Assembly: GCF_019237635.1 (NCBI RefSeq)
Contig: NZ_JAFAGS010000154.1
Coordinates: 16,472-80,471 of the forward strand
Direction: 5' to 3'
Origin: Pluralibacter sp.
Lineage (GTDB): Bacteria; Pseudomonadota; Gammaproteobacteria; Enterobacterales; Enterobacteriaceae
Length of the DNA stretch: 64,000 nucleotides
In this document: positions 51,237 through 59,681 of the stretch, one piece after another
Layout of the letters: each line of letters begins with the position of its first letter
How positions within the stretch are numbered: position 1 is the stretch's first letter
Notes under the pieces: model-generated
What the model was told of the DNA's origin: nothing
Databases searched by the model: none
Seen by the model: the letters and a program-made list of their open reading frames with translations, nothing else
Translations under genes and position numbers: made by a program

Positions 51237-51998
51237 TTAACCGGTGACTTTCTTCGGACGTCCCCGCCCTCGTTTCACCGGTGAATCTTGTTTTTTCGCG
51301 GGTGCCTTTTTCGCGGCGGCTTTCGGTGCCGCTTTTTTGACGACGACCGGCTTCGGGTTCAGTTCACGACTGAGGGTTTCAATGTCCTTGCGAACACCGG
51401 CGTTAGTGTCGAGCTGAAGTGCGCGTTGCAGGTGTGCCAGCGCGTCAGGACGCTGACCCGCATCACGCAACGTCAGACCGGTGACCTTATGCAGTCGGGC
51501 GCGCACTTCGTCAGGCATGTCGGCGGTATCGGTCAGGCTGATGACCTCAAGCAGCAGCACGGCGTCGACTGGCTCCCCGGCGATACGGGCGCGGAGTGCC
51601 GCGAGCGCGACCTCTTCGGCCAGCATGTAAGGCGCGGGGCGGGAATGGTTTTCCGGCATCGACAGACCGAAACGCAGCGCATAGCGCGCAATCTCGACAG
51701 CGCCGGTGATATCCCCCGCATCCAGACGCCAGAGCATCACCGTCATCAGGATGTCATCCTGTGCGCCGGTGCCGCTTTCCAGTACGCCAGCGACCCACGG
51801 CAGGTACAGCGGGAGTAATTCGCGTTTTTTATCCGCTTTACGTTCTTTTGAGCGAATGTCTGATAGCGTCCGGCGGTCTGCGGCCAGCTTGACGAGCATT
51901 TGCTCGTAAGCTGAGGCATGTCGCAACGGGGCGTTATCCCGTTGCGATGCCCTGATAGCCGAGACCCGCATCGCGTGACGCTGTGCGGGGGTTGCCAT
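51237..51998 (-). CDS. M: Terminase small subunit gpM
   Basis: P2 M-like; C-terminal KRGRGRPKK. Confidence 0.93.
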   Translation of the reverse strand: MATPAQRHAMRVSAIRASQRDNAPLRHASAYEQMLVKLAADRRTLSDIRSKERKADKKRELLPLYLPWVAGVLESGTGAQDDILMTVMLWRLDAGDITGAVEIARYALRFGLSMPENHSRPAPYMLAEEVALAALRARIAGEPVDAVLLLEVISLTDTADMPDEVRARLHKVTGLTLRDAGQRPDALAHLQRALQLDTNAGVRKDIETLSRELNPKPVVVKKAAPKAAAKKAPAKKQDSPVKRGRGRPKKVTG

Positions 51999-52001
51999 CG
52001 G

Positions 52002-53162
52002 TTACGCCTCCGCGCCGTCAGTGGTTTTGGTTTCAGCCGGTGCAGTGCCGGTCAGAGACTGCATCGCCTTGACCATCTCCGCCGCAAAGACTTCCGCACT
52101 CACGGGCGCCGTGGTGGCGGTTTCTTCAGGCTCGAGGATCTCGATATTTTCAATCAGACACCCTGCCTCGTAGTCCTCGATGACGAAATCGACTTTGACC
52201 TGTTCGTAGTTCTCCACCTGATCCAGTTTCGGATTCTCGACGATATGGCGGCGGTGGCCGTCTTCGTACAGATAAATCGAAATGTTATCGAGCGTGGTGA
52301 TAAAAACGCTGTTGGCCGGGAAGAACGGCGCACGCACCGCCTGAAGCTGACCGATGGTTTTCTGGCTGATAATCAGCTCACCGGCGAGCTGTTCGCTGTT
52401 CGCCTGGAATTTGTTAATCATCGGGAAGTATTTGTCGGTCAGGATACGGCGACCACAGATAACCACCATTTCCGGGTTTTCGCGGTGAATTTCCGCGACC
52501 AGAGACTCGAAGCCATCCATCACCAGCGCGTCGAGGTTGGCGTAATGACCGCCTTTCCCCACCTTGATGGTATTGGAAATCACGGTGCCGTCATCGTCGG
52601 TGATGGCCGACATCACACGCTCGGGCGCGTCGTTGCGGTATTTCTGCAACCAGCCGACGGCCACGTCCTGAAGTAACGGGTTTTTGGCACGGTCGGAGGT
52701 CGCCGCGCGGCTCACACCGTTAAAACCGATGGTGATGTAGTCCAGCGCCTGACGCCTGATGATGGCGTTGCGAATACGGATCTGGAAATCCTGAAAACGC
52801 GCCCACAGGTCGAGCTTGTTGTACTTCAGGTGATAGTCAAAGTTCACCGGGTGGCAGAAATAGCGGTACGCATCGAGCTTCGCGAAATCAGCGGTTTTAC
52901 GCTCGACACCGCCGTCAGTGTCAGCGGTGCTGGCAATGGAGCCGGTCACATCGATACCGACTTTCTCCTCGGTCAGCTCGGAAACGGTCACCATGTTGAT
53001 GAGCTTCAGGAAGCTGGACGACTGCTGAATTTTGTCAAACAGGGTCTGCGTCACCGACGGCTCGACGGTGAATTTTTTGTTGAGATCGCTGACCGCGATG
53101 CCGTTCAGTTCGGCGATACGGCTCAGGTACTGATTGAATTTAAAACGGGTGTCTTTACGCAT
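52002..53162 (-). CDS. N: Major capsid protein gpN
   Basis: MRKDTRFKFNQYLSRIAELNGI. Confidence 0.95.
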   Translation of the reverse strand: MRKDTRFKFNQYLSRIAELNGIAVSDLNKKFTVEPSVTQTLFDKIQQSSSFLKLINMVTVSELTEEKVGIDVTGSIASTADTDGGVERKTADFAKLDAYRYFCHPVNFDYHLKYNKLDLWARFQDFQIRIRNAIIRRQALDYITIGFNGVSRAATSDRAKNPLLQDVAVGWLQKYRNDAPERVMSAITDDDGTVISNTIKVGKGGHYANLDALVMDGFESLVAEIHRENPEMVVICGRRILTDKYFPMINKFQANSEQLAGELIISQKTIGQLQAVRAPFFPANSVFITTLDNISIYLYEDGHRRHIVENPKLDQVENYEQVKVDFVIEDYEAGCLIENIEILEPEETATTAPVSAEVFAAEMVKAMQSLTGTAPAETKTTDGAEA

Positions 53163-53193
53163 GGGTTTTGTATTCCTTCGGGTTTATCAGGGG

Positions 53194-54057
53194 TTAGCAG
53201 TCGGTCAGCGTGGAGCCTGCCGAATCACCGTCGCCACCGGCGCTTAACTTGCGACGCGGTTGCGTCTTGTCTTCGGTGTTTTCCAGCGTGATTTTGATGG
53301 TGCTGAATTGCTGCGAGGTGGCTGCGGCCTGTTCGGTCAGCGCCTTTTTGACGTCGGCGAGCTCGGTTTCAAGCTGGCTGAAACGTACCCCGGCGCTTTC
53401 GCCGCTGGTCTGTACCTGCTCGGCGATGGCGGTCACGGCTTCGTGCACGTCACCGAATCGCGCGTCGTCGCTGGCCTGTTTGCGGCTGAAGATGCTTTTT
53501 ACGGTGTCGCTCAGACGGGTGATGATGGTGTCGGGCTGGTCTTCGAATTCCAGTTCGGCAAGGGTCGCCACAGAGAACAGGTCACCGGGCTGGTCTTTCT
53601 TCCCGGCCAGCGGGTTTTGCTGTGCGTTTGAGCAGAATTGCAGGTATTCGGTGCCGAGGCTTGCCGGGTCGTCGGTCACCGCCAGCCCGATGAGGTGGCA
53701 TTTGCCGGTGTTGGCGAAGTTCGGGCGGATCTCCATCGAGGTGTAAACCTTCTGGCCTTTCGCCACCATCGCGACCAGATTGTCGAGCGGCGCGATTTTA
53801 CCGAACAGCGCCAGCTTGCCGTTGAGCGCCGAATCGTCGTCGATCACTTCCGCTTTCACTTCCACCACATCGCCATAACGGCAAAACGGGGTGTCAGGAA
53901 TAACGCTGCGGATATGCTCGAGGTTGATACGACAGCCGTAGACGCGCGGGTCAAAACCGTCGGCCATTTCCTGAATATCGGTTGCACTGATGACGCGACC
54001 GTCGCAGGTGTCACCCTCGACGCCGATGCGAAACCATTTCGAAACTTTTTTAGCCAT
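53194..54057 (-). CDS. O: Capsid scaffolding protein/protease gpO
   Basis: MAKKVSKWFRIGVEGDTCDGRVISATDIQEMADGFDP. Confidence 0.95.
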   Translation of the reverse strand: MAKKVSKWFRIGVEGDTCDGRVISATDIQEMADGFDPRVYGCRINLEHIRSVIPDTPFCRYGDVVEVKAEVIDDDSALNGKLALFGKIAPLDNLVAMVAKGQKVYTSMEIRPNFANTGKCHLIGLAVTDDPASLGTEYLQFCSNAQQNPLAGKKDQPGDLFSVATLAELEFEDQPDTIITRLSDTVKSIFSRKQASDDARFGDVHEAVTAIAEQVQTSGESAGVRFSQLETELADVKKALTEQAAATSQQFSTIKITLENTEDKTQPRRKLSAGGDGDSAGSTLTDC

Positions 54058-54221
54058 GAGTCAGGTGTCCTGAGTTGGGTTATCGGGTCGGATGTAGTTT
54101 CCCGACTCAGCCCCTCGCCAGCCACCGGTTACAGAAGTGCACCCCCTGACACAACAGGGGTTTAGCGATTCATCCCCCCTGAATCTTTAGCCTTGCCGTG
54201 TACTCATCACAGTGAGGTTTT

Positions 54222-55991
54222 ATGACCACTACCACCGACACATCACTACTCAGCGACCCGCGACGACAGGCCGCGCTTTTGTTCTGGCAGGGCTATTCCG
54301 TGCCACAAATTTCGGAGCAGTTGCAGGTCAAGCGCCCCACGGTGCAGAGCTGGAAACAGCGGGATAAATGGGAAGAGACCGCCCCGTTAAACCGGGTCGA
54401 ATTCACGCTCGAGGCGCGGCTGATTCAGCTCTACGCTAAGCCTGACCTGACAGCACACGACTTTAAGGTCGCGGATTTTCTGGCACGCCAGATGGAGCGC
54501 CTCGCGCGGGTTAACCGCTACGGCCAGACCGGCAACGAAGCGGATTTAAACCCGAAGGTGGCCAACCGCAACAAAGGGGAAAAGAAGAAACCGAAAAAGA
54601 ACTTTTTCAGCGACGAGGCTATCGAAAAACTCGAAGAGATTTTCCTCGACCAGTCTTTCGACTATCAGCTCGAGTGGTGGCGCGCGGGGCTGGCGCACCG
54701 CATCCGGCACATCCTGAAATCGCGTCAGATTGGCGCGACGTTCTACTTTGCGCGTGAAGCGCTGTTGCAGGCGCTGAAGACCGGCCACAACCAGATTTTT
54801 TTATCAGCCAGTAAGACGCAGGCCTATGTATTCCGAAAATACATCATCGCCTTTGCCCGACAGGTCGGCGTCGAGCTCACCGGCGACCCGATTGTGCTCG
54901 GGAACAACGGCGCGGAGCTGATGTTTCTCGGCACCAATGCCAACACGGCACAGAGCCACAACGGCGACCTGTATGTCGACGAAATTTTCTGGATACCGAA
55001 TTTTCAGAAGCTGAAGCGCGTCGCCGGTGGCATGTCGTCACAGGAGCACTTGCGCACGACCTATTTCTCGACCCCGTCGTCGCTGGCACACGGTGCCTAT
55101 CCGTTCTGGTCGGGTGAGCAGTTCAACAAGGGGCGTTCAGACAAGAGCGAGCGCGTCGATATCGATATCAGTCACGCCGCACTGGCGAAGGGCGTCGCCT
55201 GTCCTGACGGCCAGTGGCGGCAGATTGTCACCATCGAGGACGCGCTCGCCAAAGGGTGCACCCTGTTTAACATCGATACGCTGAAGCGCGAGAACAGCGT
55301 CGATGAGTTCCGCAACCTGTTTATGTGCGAGTTCGTCGACGATAAAGCGTCGGTCTTCCCGTTCGAAGAACTCCAGCGTTGCATGGTCGACAGCCTCGAA
55401 AAATGGGAGGACTACCAGCCCTTCGCCGACCGGCCATTCGGTCACCGCCCGGTGTGGATTGGTTACGACCCGTCACTGCGTGGCGACAGCGCCGGTTGCG
55501 TCGTCATCGCACCGCCGGTGGTCGCCGGTGGCCGGTTCCGAATCCTCGAGCGTCATCAGTGGAAAGGGATGGATTTTGCCCAACAGGCCGAATCCATTCG
55601 CGAGCTCACGCAGAAATACACCGTCGAATACATCGGCATCGATGCGACCGGGCTCGGTCAGGGGGTCTTCCAGCTCGTGCGCTCGTTCTACCCGGCAGCG
55701 CGTGAAATCCGCTACACGCCGGAAATGAAAACCGCGATGGTGCTGAAAGCAAAAGACACCATTCGCCGCGGTTGCCTCGAGTACGACGTCAGCGCGACCG
55801 ACCTCACGCAGTCGTTTATGTCGATTCGTAAAACCATGACCAGCAGCGGCCGCAGCTCGACCTATGAGGCCAGCCGCACCGAGGAAGCCAGTCACGCAGA
55901 CCTCGCGTGGGCAACCATGCACGTATTAATCAATGAGCCGCTGACCGCCGCGACCGGCGAACAGTCATCCAGCATTATGGAGTGGAACTGA
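54222..55991 (+). CDS. P: Terminase large subunit (ATPase) gpP
   Basis: 589 aa P2 P-like. Confidence 0.95.
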   Translation: MTTTTDTSLLSDPRRQAALLFWQGYSVPQISEQLQVKRPTVQSWKQRDKWEETAPLNRVEFTLEARLIQLYAKPDLTAHDFKVADFLARQMERLARVNRYGQTGNEADLNPKVANRNKGEKKKPKKNFFSDEAIEKLEEIFLDQSFDYQLEWWRAGLAHRIRHILKSRQIGATFYFAREALLQALKTGHNQIFLSASKTQAYVFRKYIIAFARQVGVELTGDPIVLGNNGAELMFLGTNANTAQSHNGDLYVDEIFWIPNFQKLKRVAGGMSSQEHLRTTYFSTPSSLAHGAYPFWSGEQFNKGRSDKSERVDIDISHAALAKGVACPDGQWRQIVTIEDALAKGCTLFNIDTLKRENSVDEFRNLFMCEFVDDKASVFPFEELQRCMVDSLEKWEDYQPFADRPFGHRPVWIGYDPSLRGDSAGCVVIAPPVVAGGRFRILERHQWKGMDFAQQAESIRELTQKYTVEYIGIDATGLGQGVFQLVRSFYPAAREIRYTPEMKTAMVLKAKDTIRRGCLEYDVSATDLTQSFMSIRKTMTSSGRSSTYEASRTEEASHADLAWATMHVLINEPLTAATGEQSSSIMEWN

Positions 55992-57028
55992 TGAGCAAGA
56001 AACGCAACAAGCGCCAGCAGCCGCCGCGCACCGAAAATCACACCGCCGCACCGGCACAGAGCATGGAAGCGTTCACCTTCGGCGAACCGACGCCGGTACT
56101 CGATCGCCGCGACATTCTCGATTATGTGGAGTGTATCGATAACGGTCAGTGGTACGAGCCGCCGGTGAGTTTCTCCGGGCTGGCGAAGAGCATGCGCGCC
56201 GCCGTTCACCACAGCTCACCGATTTACGTGAAGCGTAATATTCTGGTGTCGACCTACATCCCGCACCCGCTGTTATCCCGTCAGGACTTCACCCGGTTCG
56301 CACTCGATTATCTGGTGTTTGGTAATGCGTTTATCGAAGAGCGTCGCAGCCTGACCGGCAAGCCGTTAAAGCTGGAAACCTCACCGGCGAAATACACCCG
56401 CCGTGGCATCGAGGATGATGTGTACTGGTATATTCAGAGCTACACACAGCCGCACCAGTTCGCGCCCGGTTCCGTTTTTCACCTGCTCGAGCCCGATATT
56501 AATCAGGAGCTCTACGGGATGCCGGAATACCTGAGCGCGCTCAATTCAGCCTGGCTGAATGAGTCTGCGACACTGTTCCGCCGCAAGTATTACCAGAACG
56601 GCGCCCATGCCGGGTACATCATGTACGTGACCGACGCGGCACAAAGCAGCACCGACGTCGAGGCACTGCGAAAGGCGATGCGTGACTCGAAAGGACTCGG
56701 CAATTTTAAGAATCTGTTTTTCTACGCGCCGCACGGTAAACCGGACGGGATTAAAATTGTGCCGCTGAGCGAAGTCGCGACGAAAGATGATTTTTTTAAC
56801 ATCAAGAAAGTCAGCGCCGCTGACCTGCTTGACGCACACCGTATCCCGTTCCAGTTGATGGGCGGCAAGCCGGAGAACGTCGGCTCAGTGGGCGACGTTG
56901 AGAAAGTGGCAAAGGTCTTTGTGCGTAACGAGCTTACGCCGCTACAGGCGCGCTTCATGGAGCTGAACGAGTGGGCGGGTGAAGAGATTATCCGCTTCGA
57001 AAAATACACGCTGGATCCCGCCGAATAA
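55991..57028 (+). CDS. Q: Portal protein gpQ
   Basis: MSKKRNKRQQPPRTENH; ATGA overlap with P. Confidence 0.95.
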   Translation: MSKKRNKRQQPPRTENHTAAPAQSMEAFTFGEPTPVLDRRDILDYVECIDNGQWYEPPVSFSGLAKSMRAAVHHSSPIYVKRNILVSTYIPHPLLSRQDFTRFALDYLVFGNAFIEERRSLTGKPLKLETSPAKYTRRGIEDDVYWYIQSYTQPHQFAPGSVFHLLEPDINQELYGMPEYLSALNSAWLNESATLFRRKYYQNGAHAGYIMYVTDAAQSSTDVEALRKAMRDSKGLGNFKNLFFYAPHGKPDGIKIVPLSEVATKDDFFNIKKVSAADLLDAHRIPFQLMGGKPENVGSVGDVEKVAKVFVRNELTPLQARFMELNEWAGEEIIRFEKYTLDPAE

Positions 57029-57204
57029 TCACACCCTACGCCGCCCGTCGTGGCGGCTTTACCCCCACCTCACACAACGTCCTCAGCGCCACGACACGCC
57101 GTCGCCGCTTCACCGCACCTCATTACTCACCCGAGACCACGACAACGCCACAGGGACGCGCTCAGGCGCTGAATAAATAAATTAAATACCCGCCTCAGTG
57201 CGCA

Positions 57205-57223
57205 ATGCTTACCCCGCCACGCC
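57205..57223 (-). other. Cohesive-end (cos) site
   Basis: Minus strand GGCGTGGCGGGGTAAGCAT; one mismatch to the 186 cos (GGCGTGGCGGGGAAAGCAT, from memory); located after Q as in P2. Confidence 0.8.
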
Positions 57224-57418
57224 TGCCCGCTTCAGGGGGCGGTTTTAATGCAATTGCATGAGAGCGACGCATAGAGATATCATGGGAGCTTAGGTGATAA
57301 AAACTACATTCCTTACTGCATGCGTTTTGATGCGAGATAATATTGCAGCAGACTCTGTAGGTTTTGTGACTAATATTGGGTATTACACACCTTAAGACCT
57401 GTACTGGTGGGGGAACGA

Positions 57419-58615
57419 ATGTCAGAACATTTTATTGAGTATGATGAGCAGGCTGAAAACGAAGACGATGTTGAGCTAGTCGAGGGAACTGACTTCTCTG
57501 CTGCTGTAGTTAGCGGCACCGACTGGACAACGGAAACTATTATTAACCAAATTAATAAAAACAATATTCAGCTTAATCCTGATTTTCAGCGACGCGATGC
57601 GTGGGATAAATCAAGAAAAAGTAATTTCATTGAGTCATTGATATTAGGTTTGCCAATACCACAGTTAGTTTTAGCTGAAAGAAAGGAGCAAAGAGGTGCA
57701 TATATAGTCCTTGATGGGAAACAACGATTGTTAAGTATCCGTCAATTTGCAGCAGAAAAAGACGATGAAATTTATGAGCCCCTAAAGTTAAGCGGTTTAG
57801 AGATTAGAACGGACCTCAAAGGAAAAAATCTGCACGACCTTAAAGAGGATGCTGGTTATTATAATGATGTAGCGGCGTTTGAGAATCAACCAATAAGAAC
57901 TGTTGTAATTAAAAACTGGCCGAGTGAAGAATTTCTTTATCATGTGTTTTTGCGTCTTAACACTGGCAGTGTCCAATTGGCACCTCAAGAGCTACGGCAA
58001 GCCCTTCATCCCGGACCTTTTGTTTCCTTTATCGATGCTTGTGCTCCAGATAACAAAGCAATTATCAATATATTGAAGCTAAAGAAACCTGATTTCCGTA
58101 TGCGTGATAATGAATTGTTATTGAGATACTATGCTCTCAAAAATTTCCTTCCGGATTACGCAGGAGATCTTAAGAAGTTCTTAGATAATACATGTTTGAA
58201 TTTTAATAGGGATTGGGCGCGTGTTGAAAGTATGGTGATAGAGCACTTTGAACAGCTGAATTTTGCCCATGAAGCAATATTGAAAGTTTTTGATACTAAC
58301 AGTTATAGAAAGTGGTTTGCTGGCGATTATGAAAGGAAATTCAACAGAGCTATTTTTGATATAATGACACTCTCTTTTTCTCATTCAGAAGTTAGAACTG
58401 CTACTATCGGCAGAGAAGCTGAGGTTGAGGCGCTTTTTAAAAGGCTTTGTCATGATAACTATAGCTTCCTTTCGTCGATTGAAACTACAACGAAAAGCTT
58501 AAAATCAACATACACTAGAATTTCAGTATGGTTTAATGAGCTTAATGTACTGCTAAATACTAAATTGCCAACTCTCGAATTTGATGAGGCTGCTAATAGA
58601 ATAAAAGTGGTGTGA
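57419..58615 (+). CDS. DUF262 (ParB/Srx-like) domain protein, candidate defence component
   Basis: NPDFQRRDAWDKSRKSNFIESLILGLPIPQLVLAE and LDGKQRLLSI motifs. Confidence 0.9.
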   Translation: MSEHFIEYDEQAENEDDVELVEGTDFSAAVVSGTDWTTETIINQINKNNIQLNPDFQRRDAWDKSRKSNFIESLILGLPIPQLVLAERKEQRGAYIVLDGKQRLLSIRQFAAEKDDEIYEPLKLSGLEIRTDLKGKNLHDLKEDAGYYNDVAAFENQPIRTVVIKNWPSEEFLYHVFLRLNTGSVQLAPQELRQALHPGPFVSFIDACAPDNKAIINILKLKKPDFRMRDNELLLRYYALKNFLPDYAGDLKKFLDNTCLNFNRDWARVESMVIEHFEQLNFAHEAILKVFDTNSYRKWFAGDYERKFNRAIFDIMTLSFSHSEVRTATIGREAEVEALFKRLCHDNYSFLSSIETTTKSLKSTYTRISVWFNELNVLLNTKLPTLEFDEAANRIKVV

Positions 58616-59265
58616 TTATGGCAGAGTCTGAGCGTTTTACTGCATTGCAGGAAAGATTGGGTGAGTTAAGGAGACACTTACTTCCTGCTGAGTTTTCTCC
58701 TATTGGTGAATACGAATCTATGCAGCTAGATATGGCAAAGGGCTACCGCTTGTTGACCCATGCTGAGTTTGAATCTTATCTGGAGGATATTTCTAAAGGT
58801 ACTGTGCTATATGCTTTGCAGCAATGGAATAGAAATAAAGTACCGTCTATGACGATTGTGTCATTTCTTGCCGCGTATCATAGTTGCTGGTCTGTTGGTG
58901 ATGAACAAAGCAACCAAGAGCTAATTGACTTATCCCGGGCAAGAACTAACCCAAAAGATTCTCTAAGTGAAATCATGAATATTGCTAGCAAGCAATTCAT
59001 AAATAAAATTAGCTCGAATCATGGGATTAAGGCAAAAAACTTCAAATCATTAATATTACCAACAGGTGTTGACATTGATGAGCTTGAACCTCAGATGTTA
59101 CCAAAATTAGATAGCTTTGGTTCGAAGCGTGGTGAGATAGCTCATTTGTCTGCAAAGGTTAATCAGCAAATAAATCCTAAGGATGAATTGGATGATGTTA
59201 ACTTTATATTGGATTGCTTTCGTGAGTTAGATCAAAAATTAGTTATGATAAAAGAAGGGATGTAA
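58612..59265 (+). CDS. HEPN-type putative RNase (RiboL-PSP/MAE_28990-like), candidate toxin
   Basis: 217 aa; FGSKRGEIAHLS gives R-x4-H; overlaps DUF262 gene by GTGA. Confidence 0.75.
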   Translation: MIMAESERFTALQERLGELRRHLLPAEFSPIGEYESMQLDMAKGYRLLTHAEFESYLEDISKGTVLYALQQWNRNKVPSMTIVSFLAAYHSCWSVGDEQSNQELIDLSRARTNPKDSLSEIMNIASKQFINKISSNHGIKAKNFKSLILPTGVDIDELEPQMLPKLDSFGSKRGEIAHLSAKVNQQINPKDELDDVNFILDCFRELDQKLVMIKEGM

Positions 59266-59270
59266 ATTGT

Positions 59271-59302
59271 AAGCCATGTATTTTTTACATGGCTTTTCTT
59301 TA
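59271..59302 (+). terminator. Terminator after DUF262/HEPN pair
   Basis: aagccatgtattttttacatggcttttctt hairpin with T tract. Confidence 0.8.
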
Positions 59303-59307
59303 AAACA

Positions 59308-59493
59308 TTATTCTATACGATGAAATAAATCCTCATCATTGTTGCTTTCATTTTCTCTGTTTGCAAGGTCAGCAATGAGAGTGAGTGCGAGCTTTAAGTC
59401 TGCTGGTTTGCAGTTTGCAATCAGAGATACCTCGGCAATAAATTGCACACAAGCCCACTTTTGCTGCGTTCGGCTGAAATGCTCCCCAAACAT
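59308..59493 (-). CDS. 61-aa LexA-controlled small protein
   Basis: Strong SD (ggaggga) before ATG at 59493; LexA box upstream. Confidence 0.65.
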   Translation of the reverse strand: MFGEHFSRTQQKWACVQFIAEVSLIANCKPADLKLALTLIADLANRENESNNDEDLFHRIE

Positions 59494-59513
59494 GAAATCC
59501 CTCCCAATATGGT

Positions 59514-59533
59514 TACTGTATATTTATACAGTA
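59514..59533 (-). promoter_or_regulatory. LexA/SOS box
   Basis: tactgtatatttatacagta, 19/20 to consensus TACTGTATATATATACAGTA. Confidence 0.92.
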
Positions 59534-59681
59534 TCACGTATTGATAAAAGATGGGAAGAAAAAAATGAAACGCGCAGGTGCTGTATGTTTATGATATGGA
59601 TACGAATTACCCAGATGATAGTTTTGATATTTCACCCAGACCAGCAACACGTTTGAGGATTCTCCTGGCCTTAGCCTGATG

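Noticed and set aside
51237-51998. AT-hook-like tail (KRGRGRPKK) on the small terminase gpM
   Set aside because: Looked unusual, but P2 gpM as I recall it also ends in a KRGRPKK-type tail, so probably conserved.
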